From: Cytophagales bacterium
GTDB taxonomy: Bacteria; Bacteroidota; Bacteroidia; Cytophagales; Spirosomataceae
DNA: 64,000 bases
Direction: 5' to 3'
Assembly: GCA_013298125.1 (NCBI GenBank)
Contig: JAAFJP010000028.1
Coordinates: 1 to 64,000 of the forward strand
This document shows positions 43,201 to 51,394 of the stretch, one piece after another. Position 1 is the first letter of the stretch. Every line of letters begins with the position of its first letter. Made by a program: the position numbers and the translations under genes. The notes under the pieces are model-generated. The model was not told where the DNA came from, did no database searches, and saw only the letters and a program-made list of their open reading frames with translations.

Positions 43201-43528
43201 AATGATGAACGACCCACAGTATAACGAAGCGGCAAGAAAATTGGCAGAAAGAATGATGCGAGAAGGAGGCACAACGCCAGAGGGACGTATCACGTTGGCA
43301 TACAAAGCGATGGAATCTCGTTACCCAAGAAAAGAGGAGGTAAATATTCTGAAACAGATGTATCAGGAAGAATTAGCCGATATTCAAAAACGCCCACAAA
43401 GAGTCAAGGAATTATTGAGCGTTGGAGAAGCAGAAGTTGATAAAACCCTGAATCAGAATGAATTAGCGGCAAATACAGTGTTGGCAATGACATTGATAAA
43501 TTTTGATGGAACGGTTATCAAAAGGTAG
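40217..43528 (+). CDS. PSCyt1-DUF1549-LamG-DUF1553 protein (planctomycete-type cytochrome-associated)
   Basis: 1103 residues from the ATG at 40217; a TTG 18 bases upstream is less likely. Lipoprotein signal with Cys21 (LLILSSIILASC). PSCyt1 domain with the haem-binding motif CFKCH (Cys55, Cys58, His59). DUF1549 follows (about 140-400: NFVLQKLEEKKIKHSEQADK, and LGRYADSHGYQDDG). A LamG-like concanavalin domain spans about 480-690. DUF1553 forms the C-terminus (about 770-1090: LAQWLLDERNPLFARVTVNR). Such proteins pair with DUF1501 proteins and often with sulfatases in polysaccharide-degrading bacteria; the biochemical role is unproven. It precedes such a DUF1501 gene by 92 bases. Confidence 0.9.
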   Translation: MIIRRLTHILLILSSIILASCGGNEIPAEVAAYEDKLPETIDYNLHIKPILSDRCFKCHGPDKTKIEAGLQLASFEGATEKLKSGQTAIVAGNISKSELVKRILSHDPEDMMPTPKSNLTLTGEEKALLIKWIKQGAEYKEHWSFAKIENPDIPEVKESQWVKNPIDNFVLQKLEEKKIKHSEQADKETLLRRVSMDITGLPPTVKELDDFLKDKSPNAYEKVVDRLLKSPHYGEKIGVEWLDLGRYADSHGYQDDGMRNVSPWRDWVINSFNKNLPYDKFVTYQLAGDLLPNSTREQKLATCFLRNHPQTQEGGVVDEEYRTEYVIDRVGMFGKAFLGLTVECARCHDHKYDPIAQKEFYQLSAFFNNNNETGIIPYNGEASPSVQLPTPEVEKKLAYIKAKIAPYNRAVQPYQPVYKQGFEKWLVEAQKNPAKYAVSNKDLVAHFPFERNFVKPKPKNLKEEYNPWAQSEYYYKNTAIDSVFGKLSGDWDRRPKFIKGKIGNGLLLRGESGVDFHKSLDFERNQPFSISLWINPLKKGDSGPIYNSSNGEFEGFRGYRCWLQKDGTLQVSFSYVYPSNCIDIITTDKVTYKQWQNLTLTYDGSSKASGIKIFMNGSEMKTTVLTDNLTKSMVYGENKSHWGSWTDFTLMMGKEFRETMDNFAVDEFKIYTRQLAPIEVQGIAKNAEQISSILKTPRKDWTEARERALFDYYRLNFDPHFDAYSRNLKKLRGIETETVTDVREVMTMSERAVPRKTFILNRGAYDALGEEVSYGVINKILPFEDKFPRNREGLAQWLLDERNPLFARVTVNRFWQTYFGYGLSRTSDDFGNQGEMPTHPELLDWLATQFRESGWDVKAIQKLIVMSATYQQSSLKRKDLMEIDSDNKLLARGSSYRYSHEQIRDAVLAGSGLLVPKIGGPSVYPYQPAGIWEALATRNATSYKQNHGDSLYRRGMYTIWKRSSPPPSAITFDAPERYFCVVKRQKTSTPLQSLVMMNDPQYNEAARKLAERMMREGGTTPEGRITLAYKAMESRYPRKEEVNILKQMYQEELADIQKRPQRVKELLSVGEAEVDKTLNQNELAANTVLAMTLINFDGTVIKR

Positions 43529-43620
43529 TTATTAAGTTTTAATTTTCTAAGTTGTTAAAAATTGCAAGTCAATTCAACAGCTTAATATTAACAACTTATC
43601 AACTTAAAAATTAGCAACTT

Positions 43621-45057
43621 ATGAAAAATCACATACAAGAAGTAGAACATCAATTAAGCCGTCGTGAATTTTTATTCAAGTCGGGCTTGACGCTTGGGGC
43701 AGCGGCTTTGGGGTCGTTGTTGAATCCTTTGGAGGCTCTTGCGGGCGATGGATTGAAGGGTCCACATTTTGCCCCGAAAGCTAAAAGAGTCATCTATTTA
43801 TTTCAATCGGGTGCACCTTCCCAATTGGATTTATTTGATTATAAGCCCAAATTGAAGCAAATGTTTGGGCAACAATTGCCAGAGTCGGTTCGTAATGGGC
43901 AACGACTTACGGGAATGTCTGCTTCACAAAAATCGTTTCCTTTGGCAATCGGTAAAGTTCCTTTTCATCAACACGGGCAATCTCGTGCGTGGATTAGCGA
44001 CTATTTGCCTTATCACCACCAAATTGCAGATGAAGTAACGTTCATTAAAACGATGAATACGGAGGCAATCAACCATGACCCTGCCGTAACATTTTTCCAA
44101 ACGGGAAATCAACAAGCGGGTCGTCCGAGTATTGGTTCTTGGATATCATATGGTTTAGGTTCTGATAATAAAAATCTTCCGAACTTCTGCGTGTTATTAT
44201 CTCGTTCAAATAACGGTGACCAGCCACTCTACGCAAAATTATGGGGAAATGGTTTCTTACCCTCTGAGCATCAGGGCGTTATGTTTAGGTCGGGCAAAGA
44301 CCCTGTTTTGTATCTGAACGACCCCAACGGTATGGACAGAACCGCTCGCAGAAGAATGTTGGACTATTTAGGAAAATTACAACATGAGCAATTTAATCAC
44401 GTAAAAGACGTAGAAATAAATTCGAGGGTGAGTCAGTACGAAATGGCGTACAGAATGCAAACCTCCGTTCCTGAGACTTTGGACATTTCAAAAGAACCTA
44501 AATACATTTTTGATATGTACGGAGAAGATTCTCGCAAATCTGGGACATTTGCCGCTAACTGTCTATTAGCCAGAAAATTAGCTGAGAAAGATGTGAAGTT
44601 TATTCAGTTATATCATCAAGGTTGGGACCATCACGGAAATTTACCTTCTGAAATGGCAAAAATCACCAAAGACGTTGATCAGGCTTCGGCAGCTTTATTG
44701 AAAGATTTAAAGCAAAGAGGAATGTTAGACGATACGCTCGTGGTTTGGGGGGGAGAATTTGGACGTACAAATTATTCACAAGGGAAATTATCACCCGAAA
44801 ACTTCGGACGTGATCACCACCCAAGATGTTTCACGGTTTGGATGGCAGGTGCGGGAGTAAAGAAAGGATTTACTTTTGGAGAAACTGATGAATTTGGCTA
44901 TAACGTAGCCAAAGACCCCGTACACGTACACGATTTCCAAGCGACCATCATGCACCTCATGGGCATCGACCACGAAAAAATGACTTTCAAACATCAAGGT
45001 CGTCGTTACCGTTTGACGGATGTAGCGGGTAAGGTGGTGAAGCCTGTTTTGGTTTGA
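43621..45057 (+). CDS. DUF1501 domain protein (Tat-exported), partner of DUF1553
   Basis: 478 residues. A Tat-type signal SRREFLFKSGLTLG (residues 13-26) and hydrophobic AAALGSLL precede DUF1501. The domain is alkaline-phosphatase/sulfatase-like: KRVIYLFQSGAPSQLDLFDY near 58-77, SWISYGLGS, KFIQLYHQGWDHHGNLPSEM, and VVWGGEFGRTNYSQG near 375-390 with likely metal ligands, followed by the HHPRCFT stretch. The family always pairs with DUF1553 or DUF1800 genes; the substrate is unknown. The operon with the upstream gene is likely. A second DUF1501 protein, of another subtype, lies at 56262. Confidence 0.9.
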   Translation: MKNHIQEVEHQLSRREFLFKSGLTLGAAALGSLLNPLEALAGDGLKGPHFAPKAKRVIYLFQSGAPSQLDLFDYKPKLKQMFGQQLPESVRNGQRLTGMSASQKSFPLAIGKVPFHQHGQSRAWISDYLPYHHQIADEVTFIKTMNTEAINHDPAVTFFQTGNQQAGRPSIGSWISYGLGSDNKNLPNFCVLLSRSNNGDQPLYAKLWGNGFLPSEHQGVMFRSGKDPVLYLNDPNGMDRTARRRMLDYLGKLQHEQFNHVKDVEINSRVSQYEMAYRMQTSVPETLDISKEPKYIFDMYGEDSRKSGTFAANCLLARKLAEKDVKFIQLYHQGWDHHGNLPSEMAKITKDVDQASAALLKDLKQRGMLDDTLVVWGGEFGRTNYSQGKLSPENFGRDHHPRCFTVWMAGAGVKKGFTFGETDEFGYNVAKDPVHVHDFQATIMHLMGIDHEKMTFKHQGRRYRLTDVAGKVVKPVLV

Positions 45058-45062
45058 TGATA

Positions 45063-45231
45063 GGTAATTGGGGAATTGGTTTGTTGGGAATTAATAACTG
45101 GTATTTATCATGTTGAACGGAGTGAAAAATCTGTTTGAGACTTATTACCAGATATTTCACTTAATCTACCAATGAACCAATTCCCAATTTCCCCAATAAA
45201 CCAATTCCCCAATTTCCAAGTAAACCAATCT
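45063..45231. repeat. Imperfect inverted repeat between DUF1501 and S41 genes
   Basis: AATTGGGGAATTGGTTT at the left and several copies of AACCAATTCCCCAATT-type words at the right give a long imperfect stem between the convergent genes. The right part contains CCAATAAACC, a word shared with the repeats at 53942 and 56064. Confidence 0.5.
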
Positions 45232-46569
45232 CTATTTTCTCGGTAACTCAAATAAAGTCATTTTAACCCTTTCCTTCGCAATTTTCTCATTCGCTAAATT
45301 TAACTCGGCACTTACACGTTCAGCACTTGGGACAGACTGCAATACACCCGTTTTGATGTAATTCAAAGCTGTTTTCAGACAGGCTTCTTCGGGGTCGCCA
45401 AAGTCACGGGTAAGGTCATCTGTTTGGGTTTTGTCAGGCGTAAATCCTTCAAAGAAATCACTAAATCCTACTGAGTTTACGTTTTTGATGGCAACTGGAA
45501 AAACGTAATGTCCCATCACAGGAAAGCCATAATAACCCACAGGTTTTCCGTGAGAAACGCTTCCGATGAGTTTAACGTTCATGACAGGCTTCAATCCGTT
45601 GATAAGTTCTTCACTTGCCGATGCCGTTCCGCTGGTCGTAATGATAGATACTCGGCTTAATTTCAGTCCGTTAGCTGATGAAATGAAATTAGTAGTCTTA
45701 TTATATTTTGTATTTTTATTATTATGAACCGATTGTACAAAGACCTTTCCGACTGCCGAAGAAGGAGCAATCAAATTCCCCAGATAACTCGAAACCAAGC
45801 CATATCCACCGCCATTATATCGTAAATCAAGGACTAATTCTGTTACATTTTTTGACTTAAAATCTGCGAAAACTTTATCTAATTCATTCAAAGTTGTTTG
45901 AGCCGTTTGATTGCCAATGGCTTCACCCAGAAACGAATCAAAATTAAAATAACCTACATTGTTTCCATTCACGGTAAATACCTTTGGATTGATGATAAAG
46001 TCAGCTTTGTATGCCGCCGCATTGAGCGTAAGCGTCTGTTGAGTGCCATCTGGTTTTTGGAAAGTAATGGTTTGTGAAGCCTTGCCCAATTCCGTATTCA
46101 GTGCTGTCAAGTTGGCTCTTGTAGCATCTACATTATTGACTTTCAAGGCTTTCCATCCTCTTTTGATACCTGCCTTTCCTGCGGGAGACTGTGAATAAAC
46201 CAATTTTACCCGCAAGTCATCATCAGCCGCAAATTTGTACTCTGCCCCAACGTCTAAACTACTACCACTCACGATGTCATCCCATTGTTTTTTTTCAATC
46301 ACAAAACTCCAACGGTCTTGATATTTAGCATTCACAAAGGGGCTATAAGTCCTGAGTTTATTCATAACATCAGTTGGAGTGGAGTAGGAGAGAGGCTTGA
46401 AAACATCGTATTTGGGCAAATTATCTACCCATAAATAAAACTGTTCAGAATAGTAAAATGCACTATCTCGAAGGTCAGCATTGGGGTTGGTATCTGTTGT
46501 TTTTTTACAAGAAGATAAGCCTACAAAAAGGAGGAAAATAAAGGCGATAAATTTAGTTTTTGATGACAT
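45232..46569 (-). CDS. S41 family peptidase (C-terminal processing type), lipoprotein
   Basis: 445 residues with lipobox LFVGLSSC (Cys21). An N-terminal lid helix region is followed by a PDZ-like domain (about 110-185: LVYSQSPAGKAGIKRGWKAL) and the tail-specific protease core. The catalytic Ser lies in ITTSGTASASEELING (near residue 315) and the Lys is expected about 25 residues later. FINFDSF-like GYFNFDSFLGEAI and LVLDLRYNGGGY are conserved family segments. It should cleave proteins in the periplasm or at the outer membrane. Convergent with the DUF1501 gene. Confidence 0.9.
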   Translation of the reverse strand: MSSKTKFIAFIFLLFVGLSSCKKTTDTNPNADLRDSAFYYSEQFYLWVDNLPKYDVFKPLSYSTPTDVMNKLRTYSPFVNAKYQDRWSFVIEKKQWDDIVSGSSLDVGAEYKFAADDDLRVKLVYSQSPAGKAGIKRGWKALKVNNVDATRANLTALNTELGKASQTITFQKPDGTQQTLTLNAAAYKADFIINPKVFTVNGNNVGYFNFDSFLGEAIGNQTAQTTLNELDKVFADFKSKNVTELVLDLRYNGGGYGLVSSYLGNLIAPSSAVGKVFVQSVHNNKNTKYNKTTNFISSANGLKLSRVSIITTSGTASASEELINGLKPVMNVKLIGSVSHGKPVGYYGFPVMGHYVFPVAIKNVNSVGFSDFFEGFTPDKTQTDDLTRDFGDPEEACLKTALNYIKTGVLQSVPSAERVSAELNLANEKIAKERVKMTLFELPRK

Positions 46570-46590
46570 GATTTTGAAGTTTTGATAATT

Positions 46591-46682
46591 TCACCTTACC
46601 CCCAGCCCCTCTCCTCGAAGAGAGGGGAGTAAGCGGACGAATACTCCCCTCTCATTAAGGAGAGGGGGCGGGGGTGAGGTGA
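46591..46682. repeat. REP-like palindrome, C/G-rich (copy 1)
   Basis: TCACCTTACCCCCAGCCCC at the left and GGGGGCGGGGGTGAGGTGA at the right, with inner CTCTCCTCGAAGAGAGGGGA-type arms. It lies between the divergently transcribed S41 and membrane-protein genes. A near-identical design occurs at 59742-59833. Confidence 0.65.
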
Positions 46683-46780
46683 TAGTTTTCATATAAACGA
46701 TTTTGTATAGCATTTAAGTTTTCGTTTTCTGAAAAATATTTACTAAATTGATAATCAACCATTTAAAAGAACTGTCAATC

Positions 46781-47146
46781 ATGCAAAAAAATCATTACAC
46801 ATCAATCTTGGGGCAATTTGTCTATGTTATCATAGCGGGTATTTCGCTTTTATTTTTCCCTAATTTTTTGTTGGGAATTTTTGGATTAGAACCAACAAAT
46901 GAAATCTGGATTCGAGTTTTGGGAATGTTGGTGTTAGCATTGTCATTTTATTACTATGCCATGTACAAAAATGGAGGGAAAGAGATAATTCGTTCTACGG
47001 TTCAAGGGCGACTATTCTTCTGTGCTGGATTAGTGGCTTTCGTAATTTTAGGAATGGCAAAACCTGTTTTAATAGGCTTTGCTTTGGCAGAAACTGGTTT
47101 AGCTTTGTGGACTCTTTCCGAAATAAGAGGAGGAGGAAAGGAATAA
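46781..47146 (+). CDS. Small four-TM membrane protein
   Basis: 121 residues from the ATG at 46781 (MQKNHYTSILGQFVYVII); an upstream in-frame TTG is rejected. Four hydrophobic segments are visible at about residues 8-32, 40-60, 72-92 and 96-115. It resembles small uncharacterised integral membrane proteins of Bacteroidota with the pattern NFLLGIFGLEPTNEIWIRVL. No function can be inferred. Its end overlaps a purine-rich inverted repeat. Confidence 0.7.
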   Translation: MQKNHYTSILGQFVYVIIAGISLLFFPNFLLGIFGLEPTNEIWIRVLGMLVLALSFYYYAMYKNGGKEIIRSTVQGRLFFCAGLVAFVILGMAKPVLIGFALAETGLALWTLSEIRGGGKE

Positions 47147-47214
47147 AGGAGACAAGAGGAATGGAAGAATCGTTTTCCATTCCTCCCTTTCTCCCGTCTC
47201 CTTTTCTCCTTAAA
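47128..47214. repeat. Imperfect purine/pyrimidine inverted repeat
   Basis: GGAGGAGGAAAGGAATAAAGG at the left (starting in the last codons of the membrane protein) faces CCTCCCTTTCTCCCGTCTCC at the right. It is similar in composition to 21028-21152 and is probably a bidirectional terminator between the convergent genes. Confidence 0.5.
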
Positions 47215-48045
47215 TTATTCTGCAAGCTGAAAACTAATCGGCAAGGTAAATTTCACGGAAACCGCTCTACCCGACTGTCTCCCTGGCGACCAATGAGGCA
47301 TCAATTTTACGACCCTTTGGGCTTCTTCGTCACAACCAAAACCGATGCCTTTCAATACATCCACACTACGAATTGCACCGTCTTGACCCACTACAAACTG
47401 CATATAGACCTTTCCTGAAACATTTGCATTGACCGCTGGGGTAGGATAATGGAGATTTTTTTGTAAGAATTTTATCAAGGCGTTCATACCTCCTGCAAAT
47501 TCTGGATTTTGTTCAACTGATAAGAAAACCTTATCTTTTTCTTCTGTTTCAACAGCAACAGGCATATCAACTTCTTTACCTTTTACTGCATCTGGGTCAT
47601 CCACAGGAATTTCTGTTACTTCACCGTCCTGATTTTTATCACCAATTTTAGCATCAGTAGTGTTTAATAAATCTTGGTCTGGAATTGGTGGAATTTCCTC
47701 ATCTGTATCAACAATCTCAAAATTTCTGAAATCAATCATTTTAACCTTTACCTCTTCAACTTTTGGAGGTGGGGGAGTTACTGGCTCGATTGGTTTTACT
47801 TCTTCTAATGGGGGTTCAATAATATCTATTACATTAGCAACCACTACTATTTTTTCTCTATCATCCACCTTCGCCCAAAGCATAGGCGTAACGACAGCTA
47901 ATCCAAAGACACTAACGCCAATCAAAAGAGATTTTTTGATAACATTCTGATAATCAGTTCGTAACGAATAAGCTCCGTAGCTTTTGTTACGATTTTGGAA
48001 GACGATATCCTCCAATGTTGCGGGTACTTCTTGGTGATTTTGCAT
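47215..48045 (-). CDS. TonB-family energy transducer
   Basis: 276 residues. N-terminal cytoplasmic NRNKSYGAYSLRTDYQN (a conserved Bacteroidota TonB start) precedes one TM segment (about 38-56, LLIGVSVFGLAVVTPMLW). A Pro-rich spacer (PPLEEVKPIEPVTPPPPKVE) and acidic stretch span the periplasm. The C-terminal TonB domain is complete: AGGMNALIKFLQKNLHYPTP, GKVYMQFVVGQDGAIRSVDV, and GFGCDEEAQRVVKLMPHWSP. It transmits proton-motive force from ExbBD to outer-membrane receptors. It is the last gene of the BlaI/BlaR1/ExbD cluster. Confidence 0.92.
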   Translation of the reverse strand: MQNHQEVPATLEDIVFQNRNKSYGAYSLRTDYQNVIKKSLLIGVSVFGLAVVTPMLWAKVDDREKIVVVANVIDIIEPPLEEVKPIEPVTPPPPKVEEVKVKMIDFRNFEIVDTDEEIPPIPDQDLLNTTDAKIGDKNQDGEVTEIPVDDPDAVKGKEVDMPVAVETEEKDKVFLSVEQNPEFAGGMNALIKFLQKNLHYPTPAVNANVSGKVYMQFVVGQDGAIRSVDVLKGIGFGCDEEAQRVVKLMPHWSPGRQSGRAVSVKFTLPISFQLAE

Positions 48046-48143
48046 GATTAATAATTGTTTAAGATGAAACTAATTTTTTAGTTGATTTGATTTTTAAAAA
48101 TCCCCACGGGTAGGGTGGGGGAGGGGATGTTTCTGTCTATGTG

Positions 48144-48258
48144 ACTCAGTCTGAACTTGGATTCGTTGGATTTATGGATTGATTGGATTTTGGAAGAATA
48201 AGTTTTACATCTAATCCTAAAAATCCTTTAATCTGACGAATCCAAATTCAGACTGAGT
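48144..48258. repeat. Imperfect inverted repeat
   Basis: ACTCAGTCTGAACTTGGATT (48144-48163) pairs with a right arm ending ACTGAGT (48252-48258) around AATCC/GGATT-rich sequence. It separates the two TonB-like genes and may end the upstream transcript. Confidence 0.55.
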
Positions 48259-48269
48259 TGTCAGAAAAT

Positions 48270-48674
48270 CTATTCACTCAAAAGCATACAAGGAATGGGC
48301 AATCTGAAAATACTTCTTACGTTTTTATCTTTCTGTTTTGCAGGAATCCATTTTGGCGATAATTTTAGAACTCTAATAACCTCTTCATCTAAACCCATTC
48401 CAATGCTTTTTGTAACATTAAAATTGCTTAGAATACCATCCCTTTCAACGATAAATTCAACATAAATTTTACCAGGTACACCAGCTTTTGCAGCTTTCTC
48501 TGGATATTTTAAATTCTTTGTTAAAAATTTAGATAATTCTCTCATACCTCCTTGAAATTCAGCCTGTTGGTCAGGTTTTTCAATGATTTTAAGCGAATCA
48601 GGATTTTTATTCTGAGCAACTCCAATGTTAATTTTACAGAAAAATATCAATAGAAAGATAAGCCACTTCTTCAT
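48270..48674 (-). CDS. Short secreted TonB C-terminal domain protein
   Basis: 134 residues: a signal peptide or anchor (LIFLLIFFCKINIGVAQ) directly followed by a TonB C-terminal domain: EFQGGMRELSKFLTKNLKYP, GKIYVEFIVERDGILSNFNV, and GMGLDEEVIRVLKLSPKWIP. It lacks the Pro-rich spacer and the usual cytoplasmic start, so it cannot span the periplasm alone. It lies one base from the stop side of the plug-like gene upstream and is part of the same minus-strand operon. It may be a decoy or modulator of energy transduction, which is inference. Confidence 0.85.
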   Translation of the reverse strand: MKKWLIFLLIFFCKINIGVAQNKNPDSLKIIEKPDQQAEFQGGMRELSKFLTKNLKYPEKAAKAGVPGKIYVEFIVERDGILSNFNVTKSIGMGLDEEVIRVLKLSPKWIPAKQKDKNVRSIFRLPIPCMLLSE

Positions 48675-48675
48675 T

Positions 48676-49047
48676 TCATTTCTTTTTCAAAGTAACCACA
48701 ATTGCACCATCTTTTGCTTTTTCGCCGTACCTCATAATGGCATTTTCTCCTTTGTAAACTTCCATTTTCTCAACATCTTTTGGGTCAATTCCTTTTAGAT
48801 CAAATTCGTTCATTTCTTTGCCCTCAATCATGACGAGAGGCTTTTTTGAGCCGTCAAGACCATTTTTTGATTTATTCGAGCTAACAATATTATCACTACT
48901 GATGATAACTCCATCCTTAGTTTTGAATTGCAAAACTGGGGGTAACTTAGGGCTACCTTTTACTAATGAATCCGAATCTGATTTTTGTGCTAATCCCGCC
49001 GTACACTTGTACAGGATGATTAAGGTAGTGATGATTGCTTTTTTCAT
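48676..49047 (-). CDS. Small secreted TonB-receptor plug-like protein
   Basis: 123 residues with a signal peptide (KAIITTLIILYKCTAGLAQ). The C-terminal half resembles a TonB-dependent receptor plug: KPLVMIEGKEMNEFDLKGID, then PKDVEKMEVYKGENAIMRYG, and AKDGAIVVTLKKK. Without a barrel it is a free plug-like domain. In M56/BlaR1 clusters such small plug domains are common. It overlaps the upstream M56-TonB gene by 4 bases (ATGA), so it is coupled to it. Confidence 0.8.
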   Translation of the reverse strand: MKKAIITTLIILYKCTAGLAQKSDSDSLVKGSPKLPPVLQFKTKDGVIISSDNIVSSNKSKNGLDGSKKPLVMIEGKEMNEFDLKGIDPKDVEKMEVYKGENAIMRYGEKAKDGAIVVTLKKK

Positions 49048-50384
49048 TCTGATAATTGGAAATTAATTGGAACAATAAATGTACTTCTTACGACTTCGCC
49101 TTTATGAATTCCAGGGTTCCATTTTGGAATAGATTTTAAAACTCTCATAGCCTCTTCATCACAACCGTAACCAATACCTTTAAGCGTTTTGAAATCACTT
49201 GTAGTGCCATCTTTATTTACAACAAATTGGGTATAAACTTTTCCTTTAATATTTGCTTTCTGAGCTTCGACGGGATATTTTAAATTTTCTTGTAAATATT
49301 TTCCAAATGCTTCCATTCCACCAGGAAACTCAGCTTGTTGGTCTATACTATCATAAGTTGAATCAGGCATACTATTTCCTCTCGTCACCTCATCTGCCAA
49401 ATCAGGGCTAACTATCAAGGCATCAGATAAATCTAAATCCTCATCAGCCAATACCTCAGTGGCTGTTTTCGAAGGTTTTACGACGACTTCTCCCAGATTT
49501 CCTTCCGCAAATTCTTCTACTTTTTCTTCAATTTTCGCTAATTGTTTGCTCGCTAATGTTGCCGATGATACCACAATCATCAACATAAAAAGGGGAGCAA
49601 TTAAACCATATTTCAACATGGCGGTTTGGGTTGAACGTTCTTTTTGTAACATTTTGATACGTAGTTTTAGTAATGATTGATTGAAAAAATTATTCGTCAG
49701 CGGAATTGCCTGTACCCCAAATTGTTCTTGAAAAAGCAAGAGGGCGTAGTCGGCTTTTGAGGCTTCGTTTCGACTCGCTACTTCGTCGGCAATAAACTCG
49801 TGAATGTGCTTGATGGAACTTTTATAGAGATACACCACAGGATTAAACCAGTTGAAAATCGCAATTAATTCAAACAGCATCACATCGGCGGAATGTAACT
49901 GACGAATATGCACAAATTCGTGCTTCATAATGGTAGAACGGTTTTTTAATTCCTTACTTACAAACAACACATTAAAGAATGAAAAAGCCTGTTTTGAGTC
50001 TTTCTGAACGATTTTACGCTTCATCATCTTACCCAAGAAAACTAAATTTCCTCCAAAACGAGCAATCCCAATCAGGATTCCCACGATGTAAAAAACTGCC
50101 ATAAAATCCCCCAACGTAAGCGTATGAGCCTGTTCGCTTGCCTGTACGTAAAATACCTGCGGGTCATAAAACGTGGTGATAGTCTGAGAAATTTGTTCTG
50201 TAACGAACCAACCCCGCACCCATTCCGATTGCATCAAGGGAATAAAAAATGCCAACGCCGCCGATGCCACCAAGTAGCCCCGATTGAGGTTAAAGAAGGT
50301 TTCTGTACGCAAAAGCATACGATAAAAACCATAAAACAGAATCAAATAAAGATTCACTTGGAGGAGGTAGTTGAGCCAGTTCAT
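49044..50384 (-). CDS. M56/BlaR1-type metallopeptidase fused to a TonB C-terminal domain
   Basis: 446 residues from the ATG at 50382-50384 (MNWLNYLLQVNLYLILFYGF); a 19-codon extension needs a TTG. Membrane segments lie near residues 5-25, 34-50, 94-112 and 275-295. The zinc peptidase motif HEFVH (His155-His159) is in TIMKHEFVHIRQLHSADVML, with ELIAIFNWFNPV after it. After residue 360 comes a TonB C-terminal domain: EFPGGMEAFGKYLQENLKYP and GYGCDEEAMRVLKSIPKWNP. BlaR1-type proteins sense a signal and cleave the BlaI repressor. The TonB fusion suggests a link to outer-membrane energisation or sensing. A BlaI gene lies upstream on the same strand. Confidence 0.92.
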   Translation of the reverse strand: MNWLNYLLQVNLYLILFYGFYRMLLRTETFFNLNRGYLVASAALAFFIPLMQSEWVRGWFVTEQISQTITTFYDPQVFYVQASEQAHTLTLGDFMAVFYIVGILIGIARFGGNLVFLGKMMKRKIVQKDSKQAFSFFNVLFVSKELKNRSTIMKHEFVHIRQLHSADVMLFELIAIFNWFNPVVYLYKSSIKHIHEFIADEVASRNEASKADYALLLFQEQFGVQAIPLTNNFFNQSLLKLRIKMLQKERSTQTAMLKYGLIAPLFMLMIVVSSATLASKQLAKIEEKVEEFAEGNLGEVVVKPSKTATEVLADEDLDLSDALIVSPDLADEVTRGNSMPDSTYDSIDQQAEFPGGMEAFGKYLQENLKYPVEAQKANIKGKVYTQFVVNKDGTTSDFKTLKGIGYGCDEEAMRVLKSIPKWNPGIHKGEVVRSTFIVPINFQLSE

Positions 50385-50566
50385 TTGTTCAATGATTGAA
50401 TGATAAAATGAGTGAATGTTTTTAAAATTTTCAATGTGCAATGTTCAATATACAATGTTCAAGTGGGTAGGAGTTCAACTACTTGAACATTGAGCATTGA
50501 TTATTGTGAATTGAAAATTAGATTTCTTACTTGTTGTTAATCAAGTAGTTACAGTTTGCACCACCC

Positions 50567-50647
50567 TTGAACATCCCCCTACCCCCTTCAAAGGGGGATT
50601 TACCATTAGTGCAAGTCCCCCTTTGAAGGGGGTAGGGGGATGTTCAA
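50567..50647. repeat. REP-like palindrome with perfect 32-bp arms
   Basis: TTGAACATCCCCCTACCCCC (from 50567) through 50598 is perfectly complementary to 50616-50647, with a 17-nt loop. It lies between the ExbD and M56 genes, upstream of the latter. Pyrimidine tract and length fit a dispersed palindromic element rather than a terminator. An imperfect inverted repeat also precedes it at 50430-50520. Confidence 0.7.
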
Positions 50648-50721
50648 TGGTATTTGAAATGTCCAAAAAATGAAATTAACGATAACTATCTGATAATCAG
50701 TACATAATAAGTCTAATATTC

Positions 50722-51222
50722 CTACTTTTTTAAACTTATTAGTTCCTTATCCTCAGAGGTTAGCGAAACAATAGCGTAATGCTTATTATTCGTAATCGTC
50801 ATTTCGTCTAATAGATCAACCATATTACGATATTTTGCTTTGTCTGTCGATTTGATAATTACGGTAAAGACATCGCCAATTTTGCGTTTATAATCAAACA
50901 AAACCTGACGGATTCCATTATCCGAAAAGTCGGTTGTGTGTACTTCTGGGTTACATTCTGTGCCTTGGTAGTAATGTACTTTGTTGTCTCCGTCAATTAC
51001 TACATTTAGAGATTGAGAACATTTTACAGGTGAATGACCTTCATCCACAGGCATATTCAGTTGCATGGTCACGGGTTTCATCAGCGAAGTCGTGAGCATA
51101 AAAAAGGTAATTAACAGAAAGCCCAAATCTACCATCGGAGTCATGTCGATTTTGGTTGATAGCTTGTGGCTACGGGCTTTTTTGCCTTTTGCGGCTTGGT
51201 CGGATGCAGATATTTCAGCCAT
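50722..51222 (-). CDS. ExbD/TolR-family biopolymer transport protein
   Basis: 166 residues from the ATG at 51220-51222 (MAEISASDQAAKGKKARSHK). A basic N-terminus is followed by TKIDMTPMVDLGFLLITFFM (residues 24-43), with the conserved Asp32 at the start of the single TM segment that couples to proton flow. The periplasmic domain follows, with NVVIDGDNKVHYYQGTECNP and NKHYAIVSLTSEDKELI. It works with an ExbB/TolQ-type motor, which is not encoded here. It lies in the BlaI-M56-TonB cluster and should energise TonB. The Pro-Val-Asp pattern is normal for the Bacteroidota form. Confidence 0.9.
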   Translation of the reverse strand: MAEISASDQAAKGKKARSHKLSTKIDMTPMVDLGFLLITFFMLTTSLMKPVTMQLNMPVDEGHSPVKCSQSLNVVIDGDNKVHYYQGTECNPEVHTTDFSDNGIRQVLFDYKRKIGDVFTVIIKSTDKAKYRNMVDLLDEMTITNNKHYAIVSLTSEDKELISLKK

Positions 51223-51394
51223 AAAGTGTATCACGGATTTCCAAATCCGTATGGGAAAATTGTTAGTTCTCAATTAGATTTTTAAGGGTGTAGAACCATT
51301 TTAATTTCTATTTTATGTACTCAGTAATGTTATTAATTTTCGTAGAATAATTTTATTTTTTCTAAAATAAAGACAATTTTAAATATAAATACCC